From Kibdelosporangium aridum (GTDB taxonomy: Bacteria > Actinomycetota > Actinomycetes > Mycobacteriales > Pseudonocardiaceae), in assembly GCF_900176515.1 (NCBI RefSeq), contig NZ_FWXV01000016.1:1-64000 (forward strand): a stretch of 64,000 bases of DNA. Direction: 5' to 3'. A program made the position numbers and the translations under genes. Positions 40,958 to 49,370 of the stretch are shown here, in pieces (within the stretch, counting starts at the first letter, position 1; each line of letters begins with the position of its first letter). The notes under the pieces were generated by a model. It searched no databases and was not told the origin of the DNA. It saw only the letters and a program-made list of their open reading frames with translations.

Positions 40958-42640
40958 TCACTTCAGATCAGCCTCGTCCGCGCGCTGCACCCACTGAGCG
41001 AACCGCTCACCGGTCGAGCGCTGCTTGAGGTAGTTGCGCACGACCCGCTCGACGTAGTCGGACAGCTCCGCGCCGGTCACCTTGTGGCCACGCAGTTTCC
41101 GGCCGAACCCGGCGTCCAGGCCAAGGCCGCCGCCGAGGTGTACCTGGAAGCCCTCGACCTGGTTGCCGTCCGCGTCGGTGACGATCTGGCCCTTCAGCCC
41201 GATGTCCGCGGTCTGGATCCGCGCGCAGGAGTTCGGGCAGCCGTTGATGTGCACGGTCACCGGGTGCTCGACACCTGCCTGCACGTCGGCGAGGCGCTGT
41301 TCCATGGCCGAGACCAGTTGGGCCGCACGGGCTTTCGTCTCGACGATGGCCAGCTTGCAGAACTCGATGCCGGTGCACGCCATCACGCCCCGGCGCCACG
41401 GTGACGGGTCGGTGTGCAAACCCAGCTTGGTCAATTCCGCTTTGAGCGCAGGAATTTCGGCTTCAGGCACATCCAGCACGAGAAGTTTCTGCTGTGGTGT
41501 GAAACGGACTCGGTTGGATCCGGCACGCTCGGCCGCCTTGGCCACCTCGACCAGGATCGAACCGGACACGCGGCCCGCGATCGGCGCGGCACCGACGTAG
41601 TACTTGCCGTCCTTCTGCTTGTGCACACCGATGTGGTCGAGGACTACCTCGGGGATCTGCGGCGCGGGGCCGTCGATCATCTTGTAGCCGAGGTATTTCT
41701 CCTCCATGGTCTCGCGGAACTTCTCCGGGCCCCAGTCGGCGACCAGGAACTTGATCCGCGCCCGGTGGCGCAGCCGCCGGTAGCCGTAGTCACGGAAGAC
41801 GCTGATCACGGCTTCCCAGACCTTGGGCACTTCGTCGAGCGGCACCCACGCGCCGAGTCGCTTGCCCAGCATCGGGTTGGTCGACAACCCACCGCCGACC
41901 CACACGTCGAAGCCGGGCCCGTGCTCTGGGTGCACCACCCCGACGAAGGCCACGTCGTGGACTTCGTGCGCGACGTCCTGCAGACCGGAGATCGCGGTCT
42001 TGAACTTGCGCGGCAGGTTGGAGAACGCCTTGTCGCCGACATAGGTGTTCTTGATCGCCTCGATGGCCGGGGTGCCGTCGATGACCTCGTCCTCGGCGAT
42101 GCCCGCGACCGGTGAGCCGAGGATCACACGCGGGCTGTCGCCGCACGCTTCCATCGTGGTCATCCCGGCGTTCTCGAGCTTCTGCCAGATGACCGGCATG
42201 TCCTCGATGCGGATCCAGTGGTACTGGATGTTCTGCCGGTCGGTGATGTCGGCGGTGTCGCGCGCGTAGGTCTGGGAGATCTCGCCGATCACCGCGAGCT
42301 GCTGCGTGGTGACTGCCCCGCCGTCGATCCGGATGCGGAGCATGAAGTACTCGTCGTCCAGCTCCTCGGGTTCGAGCGTGGCCGTGCGGCCGCCGTCGAT
42401 CCCGGGCTTGCGCTGGGTGTACAGGCCGTACCAGCGGAACCGGCCACGCAGGTCGGCCGGGTCGATCGAGTCGAAGCCACCGTGGGCGTAGATGTTCTCG
42501 ATCCGGTCACGGACGTTGAGCGGGTTGTCGTCCTTCTTGCTGCGCTCGTTCGGGTTGAGCGGTTCGCGGTAGCCGAGTGCCCACTGTCCCTCGCCCCGGC
42601 GTTGCTTGGCCCGCTTGGGGGTGGTGGTTGGCGGAGCCAT
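40958..42640 (-). CDS. sirA: Ferredoxin-dependent assimilatory sulfite reductase
   Basis: 560 residues with two ferredoxin-like half-domains and the siroheme/[4Fe-4S] ligands in CTGIEFCKLAIVET and HINGCPNSCARIQ. TDRQNIQYHWIRIED, EACGDSPRVILGSP and FVGVVHPEHGPGFD match the SirA/NirA family. It reduces sulfite to sulfide using ferredoxin; a nitrite reductase is the main alternative but the operon favours sulfite. It heads the operon behind a Cys-containing leader peptide. GAAGGA lies seven bases before the ATG. Confidence 0.93.
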   Translation of the reverse strand: MAPPTTTPKRAKQRRGEGQWALGYREPLNPNERSKKDDNPLNVRDRIENIYAHGGFDSIDPADLRGRFRWYGLYTQRKPGIDGGRTATLEPEELDDEYFMLRIRIDGGAVTTQQLAVIGEISQTYARDTADITDRQNIQYHWIRIEDMPVIWQKLENAGMTTMEACGDSPRVILGSPVAGIAEDEVIDGTPAIEAIKNTYVGDKAFSNLPRKFKTAISGLQDVAHEVHDVAFVGVVHPEHGPGFDVWVGGGLSTNPMLGKRLGAWVPLDEVPKVWEAVISVFRDYGYRRLRHRARIKFLVADWGPEKFRETMEEKYLGYKMIDGPAPQIPEVVLDHIGVHKQKDGKYYVGAAPIAGRVSGSILVEVAKAAERAGSNRVRFTPQQKLLVLDVPEAEIPALKAELTKLGLHTDPSPWRRGVMACTGIEFCKLAIVETKARAAQLVSAMEQRLADVQAGVEHPVTVHINGCPNSCARIQTADIGLKGQIVTDADGNQVEGFQVHLGGGLGLDAGFGRKLRGHKVTGAELSDYVERVVRNYLKQRSTGERFAQWVQRADEADLK

Positions 42641-42700
42641 GTGGCGTCCTTCGGGATCGGGGCGCTCGCATACGCCAGCCCCACCTCACCGAGGGGAAAT

Positions 42701-42757
42701 CCGGCGTATCCGACGCCGGCGGAAGAAACAAATATCCGGCGAACGGGTCAACGCCGG
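42701..42757 (-). promoter_or_regulatory. Putative cysteine attenuator of the sulfur operon
   Basis: Four 6-bp blocks alternate on the transcript: CCGGCG (42757-42752), CGCCGG (42741-42736), CCGGCG (42719-42714) and CGCCGG (42706-42701). Block 1 can pair with 2, 2 with 3, and 3 with 4. Block 1 overlaps the only Cys codon (TGC, 42759-42757) and the final Arg codons of the leader peptide. Stalling at that codon would cover block 1 and leave 2:3 to form; normal termination would free 3:4. Block 4 is not followed by a clear U-tract. Confidence 0.6.
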
Positions 42758-42831
42758 CACAAGTCGCTGTTCACGCGCAGGAAATCCACGTGACGACGAG
42801 CCACGAGGAGGACCGGCACGACAGCAGACAT
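42748..42831 (-). CDS. Leader peptide upstream of sirA
   Basis: 27 codons from ATG 42831. The C-terminal part ARRHVDFLRVNSDLCRR matches the RRHVD...LC pattern I know from actinobacterial leader peptides of cysteine and sulfur operons. The single Cys is the third residue from the end. No strong ribosome site precedes the ATG, and an internal GTG is possible. Between its stop and sirA lies the attenuator-like stretch. It would act as a sensor of charged cysteinyl-tRNA rather than as a functional protein. Confidence 0.75.
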   Translation of the reverse strand: MSAVVPVLLVARRHVDFLRVNSDLCRR

Positions 42832-42935
42832 AAGCCCAGCGTGCCACGCGTCCATCAGGTGGTCTACCACCATCCGCATGCTGGGATCAGGGTCACTCGT
42901 ACTGGACAAACGCGTTCGGTGCGAAAATAGAGGGC

Positions 42936-44153
42936 GTGGCTTCCACACTTCCCCCTGGTGATCCCGCCCCCGCGGACGGCTCGTTGCCGCCGGAGGCGCT
43001 CGCCGGGCTGGGCAGCAGGCCCTTCGGGGTGTACGTGCACGTGCCCTTCTGCGCGACCCGCTGCGGGTACTGCGATTTCAACACCTACACCGCCGGTGAG
43101 CTGGGAACTTCCGCCTCGCCGGAGTCGTGGCTGGAAGGCCTGCGCCGGGAGCTGGACCTGGCCGCCCAGGTGCTGGGATCCGCCCCACCGGCGAGCACGG
43201 TGTTCGTGGGCGGCGGCACACCGTCGCTGCTCGGGGCCGACGGCCTGGCGTCGGTGCTGGACGCGGTCCGGGCCTCCCTCGGCCTGACTTCTGCGGCGGA
43301 GATCACAACCGAGGCGAACCCCGAGTCCACCTCACCGGAGTTCTTCGCCGGAATTCTGCGCGCCGGGTACAACCGGGTGTCGTTGGGCGCGCAGTCCGTC
43401 GCGCCGCACGTACTGCAGATCCTGGACCGCAAACACACACCTGGACGTCCAGCCGCCGCCGCGGGCGAAGCGCGGGCGGCCGGGTTCGAGCACCTGAACC
43501 TCGACCTGATCTACGGCACGCCGGGAGAGCGCCCGGAGGACCTGCAGGCGTCCCTTGACGCAGTGCTGGACGCCGGTGTTGATCACGTGTCGGCCTATGC
43601 GTTGATCATCGAGGAAGGTACGGCGATCGAGCGGCGGATCCGCCGTGGCGAACTGCCGTCCCCGGACGACGACGTACTGGCCGAGCGGTACGAGCAAGTC
43701 GACTCGGTCCTGTCGACCAGCGGCTTCCGCTGGTACGAGGTGTCGAACTGGGCCGCGTCCACCGCGGCCCGGTGCCAGCACAACCTCAACTACTGGCGTG
43801 GCGGCGACTGGTGGGGAGCGGGCCCGGGCGCGCACAGCCACATCGGCGGTGTGCGCTGGTGGAACGTCAAGCACCCGGCACGATATGCGTCCACTTTGGC
43901 CGAAGGCCGCTCACCGGCGGCCGCGCGCGAGATCCTGTCCGAAGAGGACCGCCGGGTCGAGCGGGTGCTGCTGGAAATCCGGCTGGTCGAAGGACTTTCG
44001 TTGAGCGTGCTGGACGAGCCCGGTGTGGCCGAGGCGAAGGTCGCGGTCTCCGACGGCCTGCTCAGCCAGTCCGCGTTCGACAGCGGACGGGCCGTGCTGA
44101 CCGACGAAGGACGGTTGCTCGCCGACGCGATCGTGCGCCGCCTGCTGCCCTAG
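42936..44153 (+). CDS. hemW: HemW-type radical SAM protein (heme chaperone)
   Basis: 405 residues. The radical SAM cluster is in PFCATRCGYCDF (CxxxCxxC), with TVFVGGGTPSLL, NLDLIYGTPGERPEDL and the HemW-type C-terminal domain. The CxxxCxxC without an extra cysteine after CDF is typical of HemW rather than coproporphyrinogen dehydrogenase HemN. It delivers heme to target proteins. GTG 42936 starts divergently from the sulfur operon leader. Its stop shares bases with the stop of the convergent TetR gene. Confidence 0.9.
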   Translation: MASTLPPGDPAPADGSLPPEALAGLGSRPFGVYVHVPFCATRCGYCDFNTYTAGELGTSASPESWLEGLRRELDLAAQVLGSAPPASTVFVGGGTPSLLGADGLASVLDAVRASLGLTSAAEITTEANPESTSPEFFAGILRAGYNRVSLGAQSVAPHVLQILDRKHTPGRPAAAAGEARAAGFEHLNLDLIYGTPGERPEDLQASLDAVLDAGVDHVSAYALIIEEGTAIERRIRRGELPSPDDDVLAERYEQVDSVLSTSGFRWYEVSNWAASTAARCQHNLNYWRGGDWWGAGPGAHSHIGGVRWWNVKHPARYASTLAEGRSPAAAREILSEEDRRVERVLLEIRLVEGLSLSVLDEPGVAEAKVAVSDGLLSQSAFDSGRAVLTDEGRLLADAIVRRLLP

Positions 44154-44842
44154 GACCCGATCAGCGTGTCCAGTCCGGCGATGAACGTGTCGATCGCGAA
44201 CTCGAAGCGTTCGTGCGCGGTCTGCGCCGAGAACAGCGGTCCGACGGCCATCAGGTTCGGAAAAGTGCCTGGAGGCAACGACTGCATGTACTCGGCCATC
44301 TGGCGGCCTCGTTCAGCCATCTCCTCTGCCGAACCGTCACGCCATGAGGTCACTTCGACCGCGTAAGCCTTGCCGTACAAGCTAAGCGCGTCGAATGCCC
44401 ATGCCGCCTGTGATTCCGACAAGCCTCCGGCGCGCAGGATCGCCAGCATCGCTTCGCCGTGTCGCAAGGCGTTGGGCCCCAGGGGAATCATCGCATTCAT
44501 CACGACCGTGGCGATCCCCGGATACGCGATCATCGCCTTGACCTGGCCGAAGCACAGCTCTTTCAACTGCTCCCGCCAGCGTGCCGGATCCGGCTCGGGC
44601 AGGTCGACCTCGCCGAGGATCCGGTCGAACATCAGCTCGCAGAGTTCGTCGCGGTTGCGCACGTGTGCGTACAGCGAGGCCGGGCCGGTGTTCAGCGCTT
44701 GGGCGACCCGTCGCATCGACAGTGCCTCCAGGCCTTCCTTCTCCAGCAGGCCCAGCGCTGTGTCCACGATCTTGTCGCGGCTCAACGGCTGTCGTACGGG
44801 CTTGCGCGCGCCCGTGCGCCACGGCGGCTCCGGTAGCTCCAC
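44150..44842 (-). CDS. TetR-family transcriptional repressor
   Basis: 230 residues. The N-terminal helix-turn-helix runs RDKIVDTALGLLEKEGLEAL to TGPASLYAHVRNRDEL; the C-terminal ligand domain resembles the TetR_C (tetracycline repressor class) with LALL-type helices. It is divergently transcribed from a flavin hydroxylase gene across a spacer containing three copies of a palindrome, so it probably represses that gene and itself. The ligand is unknown, likely an aromatic or polyketide-like compound. Confidence 0.88.
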   Translation of the reverse strand: MELPEPPWRTGARKPVRQPLSRDKIVDTALGLLEKEGLEALSMRRVAQALNTGPASLYAHVRNRDELCELMFDRILGEVDLPEPDPARWREQLKELCFGQVKAMIAYPGIATVVMNAMIPLGPNALRHGEAMLAILRAGGLSESQAAWAFDALSLYGKAYAVEVTSWRDGSAEEMAERGRQMAEYMQSLPPGTFPNLMAVGPLFSAQTAHERFEFAIDTFIAGLDTLIGS

Positions 44843-44855
44843 GCGAGCACTCTAC

Positions 44856-44913
44856 TTGACACGAACGTCGTTCGTAGATAGAACAGTGTTCGTCATCAAC
44901 GAACGGTGTTCGT
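44856..44913 (+). promoter_or_regulatory. Divergent promoter with three TetR-type operators
   Basis: TTGACA (44856-44861), 17-bp spacer, TAGAAC (44879-44884) forms a promoter towards the flavin hydroxylase. ACGAACGTCGTTCGT (44861-44875) is a perfect 15-bp palindrome. TAGAACAGTGTTCGT (44879-44893) and ACGAACGGTGTTCGT (44899-44913) are variants. Their centres are 18 and 20 bp apart, so the first two cover the spacer and -10. Confidence 0.8.
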
Positions 44914-44926
44914 TTCTGGAGGGGTC

Positions 44927-46420
44927 ATGAAGGTTCTTGTGGTGGGAGCTGGGCTGTCCGGGTTGTCCACGGCGATGTTTCTGGGACTGCACGGAGTGGA
45001 GTCGCTCGTGGTCGAGCGGCACGCGACCACGTCATTGCACCCGAAAGCGCGCGGGCAGTTCCCGCAGACGATGGAAGTCCTGCGGCTGGCCGGGATCGAT
45101 CAGCGCGTCATCGACGCGTCGCCGCCGGACTTCGAGTTCCGGATCGTCATCGCGCAGGCTGCTGCCGGGCCGGTGTTCAACGAGATCCTGGTCGACAGCA
45201 TCGGGCCCGACCTGTCCGAGTTCTCGTCGGCTGGCTGGGCCAACACCAGTCAGGAGCGCCTCGAGCCGATCTTGCTGGAGCGTGCCCGTGAACTCGGTGC
45301 CACGGTGCGTTTCTCCACCGAGCTGGTCGAGTTCGCCCAGGACCGAGACGGAGTCACGGCTCTGTTGCGTGACCTGAACACGGGTAGCGAAGAGACCGTG
45401 CGCGTGGACTACATGGTCGCGGCGGACGGTCACCGCAGCCCGATCCGGCACGCCCTGGGCATCGGCGTGACCGGCCGCGGCGTGCTCGGTACTGGCGTCG
45501 GCGCGATCTTCGAGGCGGACCTGTCCGGCATGCTGCCGCGCAATGCCTTGGTGTACCTGCAGAATCCGGACCTGCCTGGTGGTGGAGGCGCCTTGGTGAG
45601 CACCGACGAGCCTGGGCGGTACTCGCTCGGAGTCGGGCTGGGCGAGTACACCGACGAGCGTTGGATCGAGATGATCCGGGCCGCCGCCGGTATCTCTGAC
45701 CTGGCGGTGCGGCTGGTGGAAGTGGGTGGCAGCTCCGACACCAAGCACTGGGTGGCGGAGCGGTTCAGCTCCGGGCGAGTGCACCTGGTCGGCGACGCGG
45801 CCCGGGTGATGCCACCGACCGGCGCGTTCGGCGGGAACACCGCGGTCATGGACGGCTTCTACCTGGCGTGGAAGCTCGCCATGGTGGTCAAAGGCGAAGC
45901 GGGCCCCGGCTTGCTCGACAGTCACACGCCCGACCGGCGGCCGTACTCGGAGTACATCGCCGAGCAGCAGTACACCTTCTACGTCGAGCGGATGCGGCCC
46001 GATCTGGACGACGGCACGCTCACACCGATGGCCGACCCGATCTCGATGCTGTTCTTCGGCTACCGGCACATCAGTGACGCGGTGTTGCTCGAACCCGGCG
46101 ACGAAGGCGAACTCCTGGAACCGGAGCCCACTGGCCGTCCCGGTTCCCGTGCGCCGCATGTCGTGCTGCCGGATGGGACCTCGACGATCGAGCTTTTCGG
46201 CTGTGGGTTCGTGGTGCTGACGGGCTCACAGGAGTGGGCGGCGCGTGCCGCCGAGCTCGGGCTGACCGCCCACCTGCTGCACGGCGCTGACTGGGCGAAG
46301 GCGTACGGCGTGACGGAGTCGGGCGCGGTTCTAGTGCGGCCCGACTTCTTCGTCGCATGGCGCACCCCGGACGTCAACGGCGACCTCGCCGGTGCCCTCC
46401 GCGCGGTTCTCAAGATCTGA
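44927..46420 (+). CDS. FAD-dependent aromatic/polyketide hydroxylase
   Basis: 497 residues of the class A flavoprotein monooxygenases: FAD site MKVLVVGAGLSGLSTAMFLG, the DG motif VAADGHRSPIRHALG, and GDAARVMPPTGAFGGNTAVM binding the FAD ribityl chain. The C-terminus holds a thioredoxin-like region usual in polyketide hydroxylases. It probably inserts oxygen into an aromatic substrate with NAD(P)H. ATG 44927 follows TGGAGG. Divergent from, and probably controlled by, the TetR gene. Confidence 0.88.
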   Translation: MKVLVVGAGLSGLSTAMFLGLHGVESLVVERHATTSLHPKARGQFPQTMEVLRLAGIDQRVIDASPPDFEFRIVIAQAAAGPVFNEILVDSIGPDLSEFSSAGWANTSQERLEPILLERARELGATVRFSTELVEFAQDRDGVTALLRDLNTGSEETVRVDYMVAADGHRSPIRHALGIGVTGRGVLGTGVGAIFEADLSGMLPRNALVYLQNPDLPGGGGALVSTDEPGRYSLGVGLGEYTDERWIEMIRAAAGISDLAVRLVEVGGSSDTKHWVAERFSSGRVHLVGDAARVMPPTGAFGGNTAVMDGFYLAWKLAMVVKGEAGPGLLDSHTPDRRPYSEYIAEQQYTFYVERMRPDLDDGTLTPMADPISMLFFGYRHISDAVLLEPGDEGELLEPEPTGRPGSRAPHVVLPDGTSTIELFGCGFVVLTGSQEWAARAAELGLTAHLLHGADWAKAYGVTESGAVLVRPDFFVAWRTPDVNGDLAGALRAVLKI

Positions 46421-46553
46421 TCCTGGCGGGCGGGTGTCCAGCTGAGGCACAGTAGCCGCCAGTTGACCTGCTGACCAGCCAAAACCGGCCTGTGCCGCTG
46501 GTGTTCCGGCACCGGCCGGACGGCCCGTTCAGCATCGTTCTCACCTCCGGCAC

Positions 46554-46580
46554 AAAGTTGCGTGGCTAACGCTCAACTTT
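46554..46580 (+). promoter_or_regulatory. Inverted repeat upstream of hsp20
   Basis: AAAGTTG (46554-46560) and CAACTTT (46574-46580) form a 7-bp inverted repeat with a 13-bp spacer, about 80 bp before the Hsp20 start. It does not match CIRCE or the HspR HAIR box as I know them. Repressor binding is conjecture. Confidence 0.35.
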
Positions 46581-46661
46581 TGGAACAATCCTCCGCTCAA
46601 CTCCGTTGGAAGGGGTGTTCGGCCAGGGCGGCCGAAGGGTGTTGATGGAGGTTTGAGAGTC

Positions 46662-47084
46662 ATGGCGCTGCCTGCAGTTCGTACGTTGAACTCGGTCGAC
46701 CGTTGGGACCCGTTCCGGGAGTTCGAGAACCTGTTCTCACAGCTCAGCCGGTACAACAGCCAGGGTTGGTCGCCGCTTGCGGACGTGACCGAGACCGAGA
46801 CCGACTACGTCGTCGAGCTCGACGTCCCCGGTGTCCAGCGTGAGGACGTCACCGTCGACCTGAACGACACTGACCTGTCGATCACGGGTGAGCTCAAGGA
46901 GCGCGAGCGCAAGGGCCTGTTCCGGCACCGCACTCGCCGCACCGGCAGGTTCTCCTACCGGTTGTCGCTGCCGCGCAACCTCGACGCCGACAAGGTCGAG
47001 GCCAAGCTCGCCGACGGCGTGCTGACCGTCACGGTCGGCAAGAAGGACGCGGCCAAGCCGCGCCGCATCGAGATCACCGCGTGA
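46662..47084 (+). CDS. Hsp20/alpha-crystallin small heat-shock protein
   Basis: 140 residues. The alpha-crystallin domain covers about 38-138: ADVTETETDYVVELDVPG, RTGRFSYRLSLPRNLDADKV and LADGVLTVTVGKKD. The short N-terminus has WDPFREFENLFSQ. It binds unfolding proteins without ATP. GGAGG lies ten bases before ATG 46662; a start nine bases upstream is also open. The last 11 bp overlap the convergent gene. Confidence 0.92.
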   Translation: MALPAVRTLNSVDRWDPFREFENLFSQLSRYNSQGWSPLADVTETETDYVVELDVPGVQREDVTVDLNDTDLSITGELKERERKGLFRHRTRRTGRFSYRLSLPRNLDADKVEAKLADGVLTVTVGKKDAAKPRRIEITA

Positions 47085-47568
47085 CAGCGGTGGTCGGCAC
47101 TGGCCGGGAGCTGCTGCCCGGCACCGCACACGGGTCCGCCACATTGGCGGGCCCGTAGCTATTTCGCAGCTCGTTGAGCACGCTCGACTGCGGGCCGGAG
47201 TAGGACACCATGAGTGACGCCACCGCGGGCACCGACTCGGGCCGCAGCAGCTTGAGTACTTCCGGCTGGTTGGCGAAAGTCCGCTTCAGCCGCTCGTAAT
47301 TCTGCGCCTGGGTGACGAAGCTCGGGTTGTAGAACCGGGTGTCGTTCTCCAGTTCCGGCGCGGCCTTGTTCATCTCCGCGTCCGTGGCGAACGTGATCTC
47401 GATCGTGCTCTCGCATGGCGGCGGCACGCCCGGTGGCCGGGTCGGCCGCGGGTAGTAGGTCTCGTTCGCGCGTGACGGCGGCTGGTTGGCCGCCAGGACG
47501 ATGACCGCCGCGCCCGCGATGACCAGCGCGATCCCAGCGATGATCGAGACGAGCAGGCGCGGCTTCAC
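47074..47568 (-). CDS. Membrane-anchored protein of unknown function
   Basis: 164 residues from GTG 47568 (MKPRLLVSIIAGIAL): one membrane helix at about 4-26, then a Pro-rich linker (RPTRPPGVPPPCES) and an extracellular domain with TIEITFATDAEMNKAAPELE and SVPAVASLMVSYSGP. Two cysteines could form a disulfide. The family is unrecognised, although the second half recalls FtsX-like or DUF extracellular domains with a TDAEM motif, where similar sequence precedes a permease. It lies 20 bp after lctP on the same strand, so may be the last gene of that unit. Confidence 0.65.
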   Translation of the reverse strand: MKPRLLVSIIAGIALVIAGAAVIVLAANQPPSRANETYYPRPTRPPGVPPPCESTIEITFATDAEMNKAAPELENDTRFYNPSFVTQAQNYERLKRTFANQPEVLKLLRPESVPAVASLMVSYSGPQSSVLNELRNSYGPANVADPCAVPGSSSRPVPTTAVTR

Positions 47569-47588
47569 ACTCTGACGGTAACCCAGTG

Positions 47589-49274
47589 TTATCTGGTCGG
47601 GATCATCCAGGTCAGGACTTCGGCTTGGAGCAGGGAGATCACCCCGACCACCGCGGTCAGCGCCAGTGACCACAGGAACGTCTGGCGCAGCAGCGTCGAC
47701 TCCTCACCGGTCTTGTTGATCGCGGTCGCGCCGATGGACAGGTTCTGCGGCGAGATCATCTTGCCCATCACGCCACCCGAGGTGTTGGTCGCGCCCGCGA
47801 GCGTCGGGTCGACGCCGAGCTGTTGCGCGGAGATCACCTGCATCGGGCCGAACAAGCTGTTGGTCGACGCGTCCGAGCCGGTCAGGAACACCCCGAGCCA
47901 GCCGATGTACGCGGAGAACAACGGGAACAGCACACCGGTCGTGGCCAGCGCGAGACCGAGGGTCTGCGTCGCGCCGGAGTAGTTCATCACGAACGCGATG
48001 CCCAAGATCATCATGATGGTGGCCAGCGCCCACCGCATCTGCACGATCGTGGCCAGATAGACCTGCGCGAGTTTCTTGACGCCCGCGCCCATCGTCAGGC
48101 CGGCGATGATCGCGGAGATCAAAGCCATGCTGCCGGCCGAATACAGCCAGTCGATCGTGAACGACGCCGGGTAGGGCGTGTTTTTCGCGGTGATCGGCGG
48201 CGTCTGGATGACCTCGTTGTGCAGCCCGGGCCAGGTGAACACGATGTTGGGCTGCTGCAACAGCTTGGTCAGGTCCAACCAGGACGGCAGGCCTTTGAAG
48301 ATCGTGCCGATCCGGGACAACAGGATCACGGCGATCAACACAATGTACGGAGCCCAGCCGTAGAGCGCGCCGTGCCTGCGCGCCTGTGTGCCCACGCCGT
48401 CGGCCTTGGATTTGACGGTCTCGCCGTCGAATCCCCACAGCTCCTTCGGTTGCCAGAGCCGTGTGAGCACCCACAACGCGACCATCGCGGCCAACGCGGC
48501 GAGCACGTCCACCAGGCTCGGGCTGATGTAGTTCGACACCAGGAACTGCACGACCGCGAACGACAACCCGGCGGTCAGCACCGCGGGCATCACCTGGGTC
48601 ATCTTCTTCCAGCCCGCGAGCACCACGATCAGGAAGCCCGGGATGATCAGCGCCAGCAACGGCAACTGCCTGCCGACCATCGCGGAGAACAGGTGAGTGG
48701 CCTCGTCCGCCGACATCCCGAGAATCGGCCCGGTCAACCGGCCGAGGATGATCAACGGGTTGCCCAGTCCACCGAACGCCACCGGCGCGGTGTTGGCCAG
48801 CAACGCGAGCACGATCGCTTTGACCGGCGGGAAGCCCAGCGCGTACATCATCGCGCCGGTGATCGCGACCGGCGCGCCGCCGCCCGCGATGCCTTCAAGC
48901 AGGGCGCCGAACGCGAACGCGATCAGCAAGGCCTGCAGCCGCCGGTCCGGGCTGAACCCGGCCAGCACGGACTTGACGGTGTCGAACCGTCCTGTTGCGA
49001 CAGTGACGTTGTGGAAGTAGACGGCGTGGAACGCGATCCAGATGACGTTCCACACGCCGAACGCGACGCCCATCGCGGCGGAGTTGACCGCCAGCCCGAC
49101 GGGCATCGGGTAGACCACGATCGCCACGACGAGCGCGGTGGCGAGTGCGAGGGCGGCCGACAGGTGCGCCGAGCGGCGCAGCACCCCCAGGGTCACGAGC
49201 AGCACGATGATCGGCAGCGCGGCGATGACCGCCGACAGCCACAGTGGACCGGCAGGCTGATAATCCTGGATCAC
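47589..49274 (-). CDS. lctP: L-lactate permease family transporter
   Basis: 561 residues, 12-14 hydrophobic helices. Conserved LctP features are FGALLEGIAGGGAPVAITGA near residue 105, APVAFGGLGNPLIILG, and LTGSDASTNSLFGPMQV near 430. It imports lactate or glycolate with protons. The start GTG 49274 follows AAGGGG. It is the fourth gene after kduI-kduD-iclR and may instead carry a sugar-acid breakdown product in this setting. Confidence 0.9.
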   Translation of the reverse strand: MIQDYQPAGPLWLSAVIAALPIIVLLVTLGVLRRSAHLSAALALATALVVAIVVYPMPVGLAVNSAAMGVAFGVWNVIWIAFHAVYFHNVTVATGRFDTVKSVLAGFSPDRRLQALLIAFAFGALLEGIAGGGAPVAITGAMMYALGFPPVKAIVLALLANTAPVAFGGLGNPLIILGRLTGPILGMSADEATHLFSAMVGRQLPLLALIIPGFLIVVLAGWKKMTQVMPAVLTAGLSFAVVQFLVSNYISPSLVDVLAALAAMVALWVLTRLWQPKELWGFDGETVKSKADGVGTQARRHGALYGWAPYIVLIAVILLSRIGTIFKGLPSWLDLTKLLQQPNIVFTWPGLHNEVIQTPPITAKNTPYPASFTIDWLYSAGSMALISAIIAGLTMGAGVKKLAQVYLATIVQMRWALATIMMILGIAFVMNYSGATQTLGLALATTGVLFPLFSAYIGWLGVFLTGSDASTNSLFGPMQVISAQQLGVDPTLAGATNTSGGVMGKMISPQNLSIGATAINKTGEESTLLRQTFLWSLALTAVVGVISLLQAEVLTWMIPTR

Positions 49275-49370
49275 GGCACAACCCCTTCGTCGCAACCCCT
49301 TCGGCACAGAAGGTCTTCAAGCTGGTGGGTGGCGGCGCTTCAAAGACGGGTTCTGCGGCGGATCGTCGAC

